From assembly GCA_036971715.1 (NCBI GenBank), contig JAVHJL010000002.1:2760501-2824500 (forward strand): a stretch of DNA of 64,000 nt, in the 5' to 3' direction. Below the pieces are notes generated by a model that did no database searches, was not told where the DNA came from, and saw only the letters and a list, made by a program, of their open reading frames with translations. Positions 12,216 to 24,238 of the stretch are shown piece by piece (position 1 is the first letter of the stretch; each line of letters begins with the position of its first letter). This DNA is from Arthrobotrys musiformis. Taxonomy: Eukaryota > Ascomycota > Orbiliomycetes > Orbiliales > Orbiliaceae. A program made the position numbers and the translations under genes.

Positions 12216-13883
12216 ATGGATTCCCTCTTCCCCTGGCACATAAAACCCCACCCGAAGGAAGCAAAGGAACTCCGCCGCGCCATCCTGGACTTCTACGGCA
12301 TCCTCAACCTCTCCGTCACCCTCGTCTTCATCCCGCTGCTCGTCTGCTGGTTCGGACGTCTCCACCGCCGCAACCTCTCCTCCTCCGACAAACTCTCCAG
12401 ATGGGTCTATCTATCCCACTGGTCCCTCTCGCGTCCCTTCCTGCCCTCCCTCCCGCGCGTGGGTTCGCGGAAATCCTGGCTCTTCGGCACGATATGGGTC
12501 GTCTACATCACATTCATGACCATCTCCACCACAGGCGATGACTACTTCCACCTCACCAAACGGACAGCACACATCGCCACCTCCCTCTTCCCCATCCAAT
12601 ACCTCCTCTCCTCCCGTTTTCTCTTGCAGCATTTATCCCTCCTCACCCACCAAACCCACGAAACCCTCAACAAACCCCACCGATGGATCGGGAGGACCGT
12701 ATACGTCCTCCTCAGCCTGCACGGTGTCTTATACACCTTCTACTTCCTAACAACCGAGAGGGGGTATAGACTCCTCCACTGGGATGTGGTCTTCGGACTC
12801 ATGGGGTTGATTATCATGAACTCCATATTCGTGACCAGTCTGGCGAAATACAGAGATGTGGCGTACAGATCGTTCCTGGGGGTTCACCAGCTGCTGAGTA
12901 TTCTAGTCCTACCGGTGGCATGGTTTCACGTGGTGGATACGAGGCGGTACGTCCTCCTCGCCGGTGGGGTGTACGTATTGGACAGAGTGGGACGGTACTA
13001 CTCCACCACCTCGTCAAAAGCACGCATCACATCCGTCTCCAGCACGGCTATAGATCTAAGAACCACCGATGCCACCGATAATAAAAAGATTTACGCGGGA
13101 AGTCACTATTACATCTCCATCCCGAACAACCCCCACAGCCGCGGGAACCCCTTCACGCTATCCTCGTCGGAAAACGGAATGAAGTTTTTGATCAGGACGA
13201 AAGCAAACTTCACGCGGTCGCTGAAAGATCTAGCGGCCGATACGACGACGGTAACACTCGAAGGACCCTACGGCATCGCCTCCTGCTTCCCGGGGTTTCA
13301 ATTCTTCGATTCGTTCGTTTTTATCACGGGGGGGATAGGGATTACGATGACATTTAGCGTTTTGAAGGATTTGGTGGCGCATGTGGAGGAGATGTCGAGG
13401 GGGGGGGTGGATGTGAAGTTTGTGTGGGCTGTGGGGGGTGTGGATGATGCTGCCTGGCCTTTGGGGGAGTTATCTGCTGCTACGGCGGTGGGGTGTTCGC
13501 TTGATGTGGATATTTATATCTCGCACCACGGTGGGGAGGAGAGGGTATCGATGGAATTGGATGATCTGGTGGAGGAGGATTCGCATAGTCTTCTACCCAC
13601 GCATAACGACGGTAATAATAATGTCACGAAAGATATGAGAAGTCTGGAGAAACAGATAGAGTCGTTGAAGTACCGGTACGCGCGGACTCCCATCTCGCCC
13701 AGGATTCAAACGGGACGGCCGGATCTGGTGAGGGTGGTGGAGGGGGTGTGTAAAGAGTGGGGAGGGGGGAGGAAGGTTGCGGTGTTCGTGTGCGGACCTG
13801 AGGGGATGGGGAGGGATGTCCGACGGGCGTTGGGGGGGTATCATAGGGAAGGGACGGTGTGGGTTTGGGAGGAGCGGTTTTGA
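12216..13883 (+). CDS. Ferric-reductase-like transmembrane flavocytochrome
   Basis: Intronless, 555 aa. The N-terminal half has several membrane helices and two bis-histidine pairs with 14-residue spacing: His155/His169 (HRWIGR...SLH) and His224/His238 (GVHQLL...WFH), the b-type heme arrangement of ferric reductases and NADPH oxidases. The C-terminal half is a FAD/NAD(P)H reductase fold: FAD region NPFTLSSS at 311-318, GPYG at 350-353, nucleotide-binding GGIGIT at 372-377, and a terminal CGPEGMGRDVRRAL block. The usual FAD motif HPF(S/T) reads Asn-Pro-Phe. It likely moves electrons from NADPH across the plasma or ER membrane to Fe(III) or oxygen; an AIM14-type oxidase role is an alternative. 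Divergent from the nucleoside hydrolase. Confidence 0.87.
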   Translation: MDSLFPWHIKPHPKEAKELRRAILDFYGILNLSVTLVFIPLLVCWFGRLHRRNLSSSDKLSRWVYLSHWSLSRPFLPSLPRVGSRKSWLFGTIWVVYITFMTISTTGDDYFHLTKRTAHIATSLFPIQYLLSSRFLLQHLSLLTHQTHETLNKPHRWIGRTVYVLLSLHGVLYTFYFLTTERGYRLLHWDVVFGLMGLIIMNSIFVTSLAKYRDVAYRSFLGVHQLLSILVLPVAWFHVVDTRRYVLLAGGVYVLDRVGRYYSTTSSKARITSVSSTAIDLRTTDATDNKKIYAGSHYYISIPNNPHSRGNPFTLSSSENGMKFLIRTKANFTRSLKDLAADTTTVTLEGPYGIASCFPGFQFFDSFVFITGGIGITMTFSVLKDLVAHVEEMSRGGVDVKFVWAVGGVDDAAWPLGELSAATAVGCSLDVDIYISHHGGEERVSMELDDLVEEDSHSLLPTHNDGNNNVTKDMRSLEKQIESLKYRYARTPISPRIQTGRPDLVRVVEGVCKEWGGGRKVAVFVCGPEGMGRDVRRALGGYHREGTVWVWEERF

Positions 13884-14844
13884 TATGCATATACACAGTA
13901 CATACTTATATGATCACGAATGGGTAATACATAATGAAGCAAGTACATATTTTATATTACATACGACACGAGATGGAAGATATAATGGAAGTGCACCAAT
14001 CAAGCTAGACGCGAGTTACCTCAAAATGGTCCGTGCTTGGCAAGGCAGACTCTGGTTCTCACCAATGGACGACCCCTGTCGGAGATGCTAAGCTGGTTGC
14101 GGGCAAACGGTGGGAAGAGAATGCTTTGTACCTCCACACTGATACATCCTCACATCCTCACTTCCATAACCTGTTGCTATTGTGTGAGGGAGTAGTCTCA
14201 GATCCTGTCTGTTTGGCCGCGGACGTTTCTTTTTTAGTGATAACTGGCGGTTTGGGGGAAATGTTATATCAGATCTTTATGCCCCCCTCCCATTTATATT
14301 ATATATTTTTTAATATTTTATATATTTATATTTTATCTAACGTTCCCTCAGGACTAAGCACTAGTAAGTATATAATACTCTGCATGTACTGGTAAGAGAA
14401 GTGACCGGGGTGCAGCGTGGATCCTCTTAATCAAGACACTTCTTCTTCCCTTCCTCTTCCCTTCCCTCCTCTCCAACAACTATAACAAACCCTTGATATC
14501 GACTATCCAAATACCAAAAATTACATATAAAAAGACCCAAACCCGGTTTTTGGTGGATATAATATACATTCTCGAGTAGTTATATATAAGCCCTCGCCGT
14601 ATTATCCGCCCCCGTCAGGATCATCGTCAACATCGGCATCAAACCTCCAACAGCCCTGTCGAGTCCGAGTTTCCGCATGTCCTAACCGCACGACCACCGC
14701 GTTAGTCTTCGTGAATTTTATTAAAACCCCGACTCCTGCCCGTCTAGATCTATATACGAAGAATAGTAGTACCACACGTCCCACGAACACAAACGAACAC
14801 GCAATAATAATATCATCGGCCGCCGGGCCGGAAGAGATACAAAT
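13884..14844. other. Intergenic region, no gene seen
   Basis: AT-rich 3' flank of the reductase followed by the 5' flank of MED15. A very AT-rich block lies at 14290-14340. No coding or RNA gene recognised. Confidence 0.6.
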
Positions 14845-17740
14845 ATGAATCCAGCGGGCCAACTACCCCCGGGCATGATGTCCGGAATGCAAATGGGCGG
14901 GAATCCAAACGCCGCGGCGGCGGCGGCGGCAGCACAGGGAGGTCCGCAGGCTCTCGCGCAGGTGATGCAGAAACTGAAGTCTCAGCCGCCGCCGACGGTC
15001 GGTTGGCAGGCTGAGATCCCCATCGGCGAGAGAGCTATGATCGTGAGCCAAATGTACGCTATTCCCCCCATCCCCCCCTTCTATTCTATCTCTCGTCCTC
15101 GTGTGGAGGTGGAGGTGGAGGTGGAAGGGCGGATTCAAAATTGAGGTGTATGCACCTGCTGATCTTCCCCCCCAAGTGCCAGTTCTTTGCGCCTCGTTCA
15201 GAACGACATGGAAGCCCCGCGTGCCGTCAAGATGGCCGAGGCCTTCGAGGACCATACATTCCGCACCGCAAATTCCAAAGTTCGTGATCTCCCCTTCCTC
15301 TCAAATCTCAATTTTTTTCAAATTTTCAAATTTCGGATGCCCTCAGAGCCCTTCCTTCCCTTCCTGCCAAAACACTCATTCCCCCTCTTCCCTCTTTCCT
15401 CACAGAAATCCACCCGGGGGACCACCTAACTAAAATCTTTTTTTTGTAAATACTAGGCCGACTACATCGGTGCCTGCCGCGGCAAAATGCAACAGATCCA
15501 GGAAACAAGAATGCGTAAACAAGCAGATAACGAACAACATCTCCGCGACCTCCAATTCCTCAGCCGGAACCCGCAGATGGCCGCCGCAGCAGCCCAACAA
15601 CAGCAACAGGCAGCCGCCGCAGCAGCAGCCCAGCAGCAGCAACTCCTCCTCGCCCAGAGGATGGGCATCCAAGCAAACCAAATGGACCCGCAAGCCGCCG
15701 CCGCCGCAGCAGCAGCAGCAGCAGCTCAGCAACAGCAGGGAATCCCCGGCGGACTGATCCCCCAAAACCTCGGCATGGCCGCAGCGATGAATAACCCCTC
15801 CCTACAAGCCCAGATGGCCATGGCCGCACAAGCCCAACCGGGCCTGATCCAAGGAAACCCCCAGCTGGGCCAGCCCCAACTCCAGAATACCCTGCAGCAG
15901 TACCGCGGCATGCCTAAGGAGCAAGCCGTCGAGCATCTGGCGCGGACAATGTTGGCGCAGGCCCAGCCCCAGCACCTGCAGACCATAATGAACCAACTGG
16001 GCGGACTATCCGAGGACCAAAAGGCCCAATGCGAGCGGTTAAAGATCTCTCCCCTCGAGATGTTTTTCCGGAACGCCGCCGCGAAGAAATTGCTGCAAAC
16101 CCAGTCCATGCAGCCCGGTGCCATGCCCGTCGGTGGCCCCGGCGGGAACCAACAGATCACCGCGCAGCAGATAGCCGCGAACCAGCAGCTGGCAGCTAGG
16201 CAGCAACAACTGCAGCAGGCCGCCCAGCAGCAGAGGTTGATCGCCGCACAGAACGCGGCTCTCGGCAGGGGCCAAAACCTAGGCCAGGGGCAGCAGGCGT
16301 TCGATAAAGCCTTCTTGAATGACTTTCAAAACTACATGAAGCAGGGCCAGCCGGGCCAGCCGGGGCAACCTCCCGTCACACAGGCAGATGCTATGGGACA
16401 GAAAGCTCAACAAGCCAGGCCGGGGATGCCAAATGTCACCATGCCCCCCGGTTCGGTCCCGCCCCAAGCTACCCCTCAGACCGCCCCGACCCCCCTCCAA
16501 CAGCAGCAGCAGCTGATCCTGCTACAGCGTCAAGCTCAGGCCGCCCAGGCAGCCCAGAGGATCGGACAGCAGCCCCAGCAACCGCAACCATCCCCACAGC
16601 AACCGCAACCCCACCTCGTGGGCCAACATCCTTCCCCGCAATTAAACCTCCTCAATCAAACACACAGGCCCGGTTCTGCCGCCAGCCAACAAGCTCAAGC
16701 AGCCCAGGCGCAGCTCAACCAAGCCCGAATGGCGGAACTCCAGCAGCGTCAAGCCCAGCTCCAACAGCAGCAGCAAGCGCAAGCCGCCGGTCTCCGACCC
16801 CCCGGCGCAAACTTCGCCGTCCCCCCCGGGTTCCCGATCCAGAACTTCCGTGACCTGCCGCCGGAGAAACTACAGCAAATTATCCAAGTTTACCAAGCAA
16901 AACAGGCACAGGCTCAAGCTCAAGCCCAGGCGTTGGCTCAACAGCAGGCCGGTCAGAACCCCGCGAATCTACTGCAGCAGCAACAGGCCGCCCTGGAGGC
17001 CCAGAGGCTCAGGAACGGGATGGGGAACACGTCGGCACAGCAGATCCAGGCCGCGCAGAACGCCCTATTGCAGAACCTATCCGGACAACAGATCGGTCAG
17101 CAATTAACCGTCGAACAAGCCCAAAAGATCCAAGCGCAGAGGGTAGCCAACCTCCGAAATCATCAATTGGAGCAGCAAAAGTTGGGTCTCAAGGCTCCAC
17201 CGGGGCAGCCGGGACAAGCACAGCAGCCGGGACAACCTGGACAAGCACAGCAAGCCGGACAGCCGCAGCCGGGACAGCCGCAGCAGCCGGGACAACAACC
17301 CCCGCGCACGCTGATACCGGTTCCCGACATCCAGTTCCCGACCAGCTTCGATGGAATCAAGTACCCGCCGACGGCAGTCGCATTCATCAAACGCCAATTC
17401 CCGCAAATCGATATTCCGGTTAACAATCTTGCGGATTGGGGCGCGCTCAAAGCTTGGGCCAAGCAGGTCAATCCGGACCTCGCGACTAGGGTATGAATTT
17501 AGCAAGATCTGTATATTAGCTTTGAAGAATCCTCAGATACTAACCGGTAATTTTTTTGTGCGATAGGTTCGATCGCTGCATTTTCTGCACGTCCAGGACC
17601 TGTCGAAGAAATTCGTCGGGCCGATGCAAGCCCACTATCAGGAGTTCGCCGCTAGGGTCAATAGTCTACGACAAGCCCACCTCCAGCAGGCCCAAGCTGC
17701 TGCAGCACAGCAGCAACAGCAACAGCAGCAACAACAGCAA

Positions 17741-17812
<72 letters not shown>

Positions 17813-19090
17813 CAGCAACAGCAGCAACAGCAGCAGCAGCAGCAGAATATGTCCCCGCATAAACCACCGGTTAAGCAGACACCAGCCGCACCCACGCCCA
17901 AAATGGCGCAGCAGTCCATGGAAGCCGGAAGAGCGGCACAGAATACCGCCCAGCAGCAGCAGCAGCAGAACCAGCAAGCCCAGCAGCAGCAAGCTCAACA
18001 GGCAGCGAATTCGAGAGGTCTGAAGAGATCCGCTCAAGCTGAGGAAGCTGCTCCAGCTCCAAATGCCACGCAGAATCAGGCTCAGCAGCAGCAGCAGCAG
18101 CAAGCTCAACAGGCGGGACAGCAGCAGCAAGGGCAGCAAGTTGGGAAACCAGGAGATTGGCAGATGTTCTTGCAGAAGCTCATGGTTATGCCTCCGGATA
18201 TGCAGGCTCAACTTCTCAATCAACCGCGGATGGCACAGCTACCCCCGGAGAGAAAGATGGAGATCCATAAAGTGATCGCTATGAGTAGGACGAAGCTCCA
18301 ACAGGCGGCTCAAGCTGGGCGACCGAATGCTATCCAGGCTCCCGGACCGGCTGCTGCCGCCCAACAACCGCAAGCTCAGAATCAGAACCAAAACCAGGCT
18401 CAGAACCAGGCCAAGCAGCCTGAACCTGCCCAAGCGAGACCACCGACGGCTCCTGGACTCCAGCAGAAGGCTCCAGCTCCACCTCAAGCTGTTGCTCCGA
18501 CTGCTGCGGGACCTCAGGGTGCTCCTGCCGCTCAGATGGATCCTGCCAAACAGCTGTTGAAGAATAAGGAACAAGTACAGATGATTCGACAGGATGAAAC
18601 CCAGAAGGCTTTGGCGAGGCCGATTGTTCAGATGAGCGAAGAGGTGAAAGCCGTAACCAGACAGGCTGTGAAAGAGGTGTCATTGACGCTTGCCAGGATG
18701 GAGCAGTGGATTCCGATGTTCCTGATGTTGTTGCCGTCGGAGAGGATCGTGAGGGAGCTGTTCCAGACGAGAGCCGTGTTGGCGACCCAGTTCGAGGACC
18801 TGCACTTCCAGACGCCGAAGGAGAACTTCACGATCACGCCGGACGAGCTGGAGGCCGCCAAGCAGCAGATTCTGCGATACTTCAATTACGTCAAGGCGCA
18901 GGTGCCCAAGTTGAACGAGCAACGGATCAAGCAGGGACAGCCCCCCATCCCCATGGGAGCCGTCCAGCAACAACAACTTCAGCAACAAAAGCAGCTGCAG
19001 CAGTCGCAGGCCATCCACGGCCAACCTGCTGCCATCAAAGCTCCTGTCCCCAACCTCAATCAAGTCGACCTCTCTGCTCAGGCTCTTCAA

Positions 19091-19128
<38 letters not shown>

Positions 19129-20371
19129 ACTTCAGCAGCAGCAACAGCAACTTCAGCAGCAGCAACAGCAGCAACAGCAGAAGCAGCTTCCCGTTCAGAA
19201 TCTTCAGCATCCGACTAATATCCCTCATTCGGCTGCCGCTCACAAGGTTGCCGCTCCTCCTGCTCCTACAGCTCCTCTGCCCCCCGCTGCACCTTTCAAT
19301 CTAGGCCAGATCCCACCCAGGAAGAAGGCCAAGCAAGGCTCCGAATCTCCTTCCTTCCCTAAGACGGTACAGCCTGAGCAGCAGAAGGCTCCACCTCAAG
19401 TCATGACCCAGGGTCCAGGTCAAAAGCCCGTTCCAGGGAAAGGGTCTCTCCCGGCTCAATTCACCCACCTCTGCATCTCCAAGACATGTGAATACAGTAC
19501 TAAAGGTTTCCAGAGCCAGCAAGAACTCCTTCGCCATCTTAAGGAGGACCATAAGGATGATATTGTCGGACACATGAAGCAACCACCACCACGCGAACCC
19601 CAGAAGGCTCTCACCCCTCAGGATCTCCAGGCTCTCCGCGAGAAGCAGGAGCGTATGATCGAAGAGAGGAACAAGACTATTACTAACCCCCTCGAGTATA
19701 CACTCGGTGGTGTTGCCGAGGCTTTGGGATTGAACCGGGATGGGACCAGGAAGGTCAAGGAGGATAAACAGGATGAAGCTGCTAAGGAAAAAGAAGCTGC
19801 TGCCGCCGCCGGATCCAAAGCTCCTACTCCTAGAACTTCGACTCCACTCACCAAGACCCCGTCTAAGACTGCTCCGACCCCATCGGCTACCCAGTCCTCA
19901 CCACCCCGCCCCATGATGATGGAAACGAAGGGAGATGAGAAATTGGCCAATCAGCCGACACCACCGTTCACCGGATGGGAAAACTCATTGATCAGCCCGA
20001 CGGTCATCCAACAGGCCTTCGAGGGACTGGACGAAATCACGGATCTAGTAATCGATCAAATCGACATCAGCATGATTCTCACACCGGACGACGACGGCGA
20101 ACTCTCCGACGGCTCCGGCGAGAAGATCCCCGGAACTCCACCGTTCGGCGGCGCCGCGATCCCCGAGGCTAGGAACGGCGGGGATGCGCTGGCTATGACG
20201 GAGGAGGAGATGAAGGATTTCGAGGCGTGGAATCCGTTTGGGATTCGGAATTATGGGCCTAGAGGGTTGGTTGAGGATATTGATTGGGAGCTTGTTGATG
20301 TTCCTGGAACTGCTAGTGGGAGTAGTAATCTCAGCGGGTGGGATAATAGCTTTTTCGAAATCCGATCATAA
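14845..20371 (+). CDS. MED15: Mediator complex subunit 15 (Gal11-type), Gln-rich
   Basis: Tail-module subunit of Mediator that receives activation-domain contacts and recruits RNA polymerase II. Exons: 14845-15053, 15183-15279, 15457-17490, 17567-20371 (1714 aa). An Ala-rich leader precedes a KIX-like domain at about residues 45-120 (VGWQAEIPIGERAMIVSQ, then SLRLVQND and ADYIGACRGKMQQIQE), as in fungal Gal11. Most of the rest is Gln/Ala/Pro-rich, including a 46-Gln run and a second 31-codon Gln-rich run. Ordered islands are a segment at about 950-985 (GDWQMFLQKLMVM) and a C-terminal third with a Cys/His element (CISKTCEYSTKGF...HLKEDH, about 1416-1441). The C-terminal 150 residues are acidic and well ordered by composition. 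Intron 2 begins GTTCGT. Identity is strong from KIX plus Q-rich architecture. Confidence 0.9.
17708..17845 (+). repeat. CAG/CAA tract encoding 46 consecutive Gln in MED15
   Basis: Uninterrupted run of 46 glutamine codons mixing CAG and CAA. Mixed codons reduce slippage compared with a pure CAG array, but length variation among strains would be expected. Confidence 0.97.
19088..19180 (+). repeat. Second Gln-rich tract in MED15
   Basis: Thirty-one codons, almost all CAG/CAA with occasional Leu (CTT), just upstream of KQLPVQNLQHP. Confidence 0.95.
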
Positions 20372-21660
20372 AGAGGGGTTATTTATGGGTGAAGGTGGAT
20401 GGAGGTGGGTTGGTTGATACATTCTAACGTGTTATTTTTTTATTACTATTATTATTATTACGCCTTTTTTTTTTTTTTCATTAAGTGGTTATGAAGGTTT
20501 AACTTAAAAATCAATGGGTAAAATGGGTTTTTTTCTTTATTCTTGTTTGCATTTTTTTATGGATGGGCGTTAGAGGGGGGTGCACTTTTGCAACAAAATA
20601 TCATTTTCACGGCGTATGTTGAATTAGGTGTAGGTTTAATTGCGGGGTTTATTGTTGAGGGGGTGGATGAGGTCTGTGGAACGAATATCATTATTATTAT
20701 TACTTATTTACTTGATATCTGTGATGATTGTTGGTTAGCTTGGTCTGCGAGCTGAGTTGAAGATGTAAGGTATCTCGAATGGCGGATTATATTTAGTCTA
20801 CCGGCATGGTATATATTACTTTGCTGTTTTTGATTAGATGTGCTCGAGGTGCTAGGCTTTAATTGGTTAGAAGGAGCTAGTCTTTGAAAAGAAAGGTTCT
20901 ATAGTTTTTTTCCCCGTGGGCTACTGAATGATCGTGTGCGCACGGTTAATATTTCGAAGAGTGTTTTCATGGTGTGAGAAGTTTCATTTGGATCTTTCTC
21001 TTCGGGTCTTGTGAGTCGATAGAGATCACATATCTACGCCTACCTCCGAAAAAGCTGGGAAAAATGGTTGAGAGGAGAAGAAGGAGAGAGGGAAGGAGCA
21101 GAGTGGTAAAAGAACCATCCCGACTATTTCCCTTTTTGCTCGTGATATTAAGAAATATATATAAACATTTCGGAAAAAAAAGTGGGAAAAGGAAAAAAAA
21201 GGTATTTTGATAATCCACGAGTAAGAAACAGATGGGTGAAAAGGTAACAAGAAAGAGTATCCGGGAAGAATAGGGGGTTGGATTCTGAAAGGGGGGTTTT
21301 GGTAAGGTTATTCTTCTTTTTTATCCTCCTTTTATTAACCAGACGATTTCGGTTTTGATTTGATGGTAGGTTGATGGTCGAAAGAGTGAGTCGGTCGTGT
21401 GATTATAAAAGAGTGTAAGGTGAAAAAAAATCTTCAAATCCTGTTCCCTCCAGTTCTGGTTTCCATATTATCCCTCCCAAGTCCTCCTTCTCATTCATTT
21501 CCCTAGTTCCTTCCCTTTCTCAAAAAACCCCCCCTCTCCTCCTCGCTCCTCTCCGAGCATCAGTCTTCTCTTTCCTTCCGTAAAAAAACCTGGTTCATTA
21601 AATTTTTAAAAAAAGCTTTTTCGTCATTTTTTATTTAGATTTTTTGATTTTTCAAAAAAT
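20372..21660. other. Convergent intergenic region
   Basis: 3' flanks of MED15 (+) and eS12 (-). T-rich and A-rich runs are frequent (20437-20480, 21170-21205, 21600-21660) and probably include both 3' UTRs. No gene recognised. Confidence 0.6.
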
Positions 21661-22413
21661 TTAACGGGTTTGGAAGTAGTCGAGGAGGATGCTGCGCTCG
21701 GTGGACTCTTCACCCCAGTCGCGGACGACGACGCAAGAGCAGTTGACGACCTTGCGGGGGTTGCCTTCACGGTCGAGAGTGCCTGTTTTATTGCCCCTGT
21801 TAGCAGCTGGTTTACAAGTTTGATAGGTGGTTTCTTGAATGTCGTGTGCACACTGCAACTACTCGAATAATATAATTTTCATATAAGAGGAAGGGAAAAC
21901 TTACAAAGACCAGCCCACTCTCCGAGCTTCTTGCCATCACCAACCTTGATCAGAGGGATCTTATGCTCGGCACAAAGAGCCTCGACCAACTTCTTGTAGG
22001 CGTCCTCGTCGCAGTTCTCGTTCAGGACGCACATGTGGGCTTGTCGTCTGTCGAGGGCTTTCGAGGCTTCGCGGAGACCACGGGCGAGACCGTCGTGGAT
22101 CAGGGCGTGGCGGAGAACGCCCTTTAGAGCGTCTTCGACGGACATTTGGCCCTTACCGGCGCTGGTGTCGGCGGCGACTTCGATTTCGTCGGCAACCTCG
22201 ACGGGGACATCTTCTCCGTCCGACTGGGATGTGTGTTAGCGTTTTGTTTTGATTGGAGATGAGGGGATGGAGGGATGGAGGGAGGGGTAGGGAGATTAGA
22301 TATGTATATCAATTGAAGCTTGAGGCTTTTATTGTGATATATCAAATCCACCTACACCCACCATCCCACACAATCCCACCATCGAAATCGGAGAGTCTGT
22401 GGTAACCTACCAT
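21661..22413 (-). CDS. RPS12: 40S ribosomal protein eS12
   Basis: Component of the small ribosomal subunit head/beak. Exons: 22413-22411 (only the ATG), 22223-21905, 21782-21661 (147 aa). The start codon is followed directly by a GTAGGT donor, so exon 1 codes for Met alone; the 187-nt intron ends CCCAG and joins SDGEDVPVEVADE. The core ALIHDGLARGLREASKALD, CVLNENCDEDAYKKLVEALC and IPLIKVGDGKKLGEWAGLC is unmistakable eS12; exon 3 gives TLDREGNPRKVVNCSCVVV and the end LLDYFQTR. Length is normal. A start codon split off by an intron is frequent in fungal ribosomal protein genes and supports this start over the internal Met (MSVEDAL). Confidence 0.96.
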
Positions 22414-23031
22414 CTTGGAGTGTAATGTAGAAGTTTTTTTTTTTTGTTAAAGAAGTACCTGAAGTACTTAAAAGATGGATTTTGATGTCAAGAGTTCCTT
22501 AAAGGTGTCCCCGGTGTTGATGGATTGTTCAGTTGATATGTGTGGAGTTCATGAAGAGAAGAAGAAGAAAGAAAAAAGAGGGAAAAAAAAAAAAAAAAAT
22601 GGGGGGGAAAATAATGTGCACACACACACACAAATTTGGTGCTGTCGTTTGTTGGAGTTGTAGCATCACGTGACTTCACGGGCAAACAGGCTTTTTCTTG
22701 TGCGAAGGGCTGCGGAACCCTAACAAATTATATCTGGCAACACATACGCGCATTCACTTTGATAGCTCGGGTGGTTTGGGGGATCTTTTATGGGGTTTTG
22801 GGGATTTGGGAGGGGTTATTCGAGATGTTCATGTTGGATTGAGAGGGTTATGGGATTTTGGTTTCGAATGTGGCTTCGGAGGGGTTTGTTGATATCTGGT
22901 GCGGGCGGGTGAGAGGAAATGACGGGCTGGGTCCCCCCACATTTACAGATAAGAAAGATCCGAACGAGTTCGACTTCAATTATGATTACTGCTACTACTA
23001 CTGCTGCTGCTGCTGCTACTGTTGGTATTAT
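22414..23031. other. Intergenic region, no gene seen
   Basis: Contains the eS12 promoter (T-rich at 22434-22445), an A-run near 22587-22599, a (CA)n stretch near 22619-22632 and a CTGCTG-type microsatellite near 22988-23018. No gene recognised. Confidence 0.6.
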
Positions 23032-24238
23032 TTAATATACGTATGGCACCATCCGCCACTTGTCTTCGACGCTCTTCCGGCCGAATTTCCCTTCATACCA
23101 CTTCCTGGTGATGTTTGCGCCGAATCCCAGGTTCAGACAGACGAATATCCACACGTACAGCAGGCTCTTATTCACCCACTGGCCCTTGGGTGCTCCGATA
23201 ACCACGAATGATCCGTATATAACACACTCGAGGAGGTAATGCGGGGACAAAGTGTACGAGAACAACGGGTGTACCGGGAGGGAATACTTTACCAGAGACG
23301 CCAGATGGACGTGGGCGTCGTGTTGGAGTCCTGATCCGAGGAAGAAGAAGGGGATGGCGAGGAGGGTGTTTATCCTGGGTGGTTTTAGGAGGTCGGAAGG
23401 GTGGGAGATGGGGATGTTGGTGTTCAATCGGAGGGTTTGGATTCCTTCGCACCAGGTGGCGAGTCCCATCATCGTGTAGTGGGTTATTCCGGCGATATAG
23501 ATCAGGATACCCATTTTTGAGGAGCCGGGCTTTTGGATGTAGATTGATTCCCAGAGGCGCCGGGCGCTTTGCATTGTCATGCAGATTATGCAGAGGAGTA
23601 TTGTTTCTAGGCTCTGCGAGCCGTCTGGGCCCGGGACGATTCGAGGCTCCTCCTCCTGCTTTGATATAGTGGCATTCTCATCCTCTGGTGGTTGGGCCCC
23701 CGGGAGGTTTTCCAAGACCAATTGGAGAACTCGACCGTGAGAGATCACTTGAAGCAGCCAGAATAGCTGGACGGCGAAGGAAAAGGCGTAGAAGTGCGTG
23801 AACCAGGAGTGGGGCACTTGTAGTTTTCCCACAATATCCAGGAGACCGTCTAATGGCGACTTGGTCGTGGTCCTGGGCTTCTTGTCCTCGTCTTTGGCAC
23901 CGGCCTTGGTAGGCTTGGTATCGATATCTGAGGCGTTCTTGCCGTATGTGTAGAGTCTCCTGGCGAACGGCGGGAATACGTTCAGCGTTATCGTCTGATG
24001 CCGTCCATTTCGTCAGCGTCTCATACTATATATACGCACGCACACTTTTTCTTCGTATACGTATTTTACAAACGTAATGCGTCTTTGGCCGTGTAATAAG
24101 ATCTTACTATACGGGCGACGAGGCAAAAGAACATACGATGAGAATAGCGTTGACGTAGAAGAACCGGACGATACCGCTGAGATCTGTATCCGCCAGCAGT
24201 CCGGGGAGGTTTAGAGAGGCCATGAAGTCGGAGTCCAT
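23032..24238 (-). CDS. Polyprenol reductase (DFG10/SRD5A3 family, steroid 5-alpha-reductase fold)
   Basis: ER membrane enzyme of dolichol synthesis, needed for N-glycosylation. Exons: 24238-24137 and 23994-23032 (354 aa). Exon 1 (MDSDFMASLNLPGLL to FFYVNAILI) joins TITLNVFPPFARRLYTYGK in frame; this PPFxxRxxxYGK segment is typical of DFG10 and SRD5A3. Several hydrophobic helices follow (VPHSWFTHFYAFSF; ILIYIAGITHYTMMGLATWC). The C-terminal steroid-dehydrogenase signature is present: SPHYLLECVIYGSF, then LGFGANITRKWYEGKFG and the closing WRMVPYVY. An insertion between the first helices (about residues 60-80) is Lys-rich and probably loops out. Length is close to yeast DFG10 and human SRD5A3. 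Confidence is high for the family, good for the polyprenol branch. Confidence 0.9.

Noticed and set aside
17638..18223. Minus-strand open frames opposite the MED15 Gln tract (poly-Leu, poly-Cys, poly-Ala)
   Set aside because: They are mirror images of the CAG/CAA repeat in MED15.
21783..22410. Possible snoRNA inside eS12 introns
   Set aside because: I saw no C box (RUGAUGA) paired with a D box (CUGA) in either intron.
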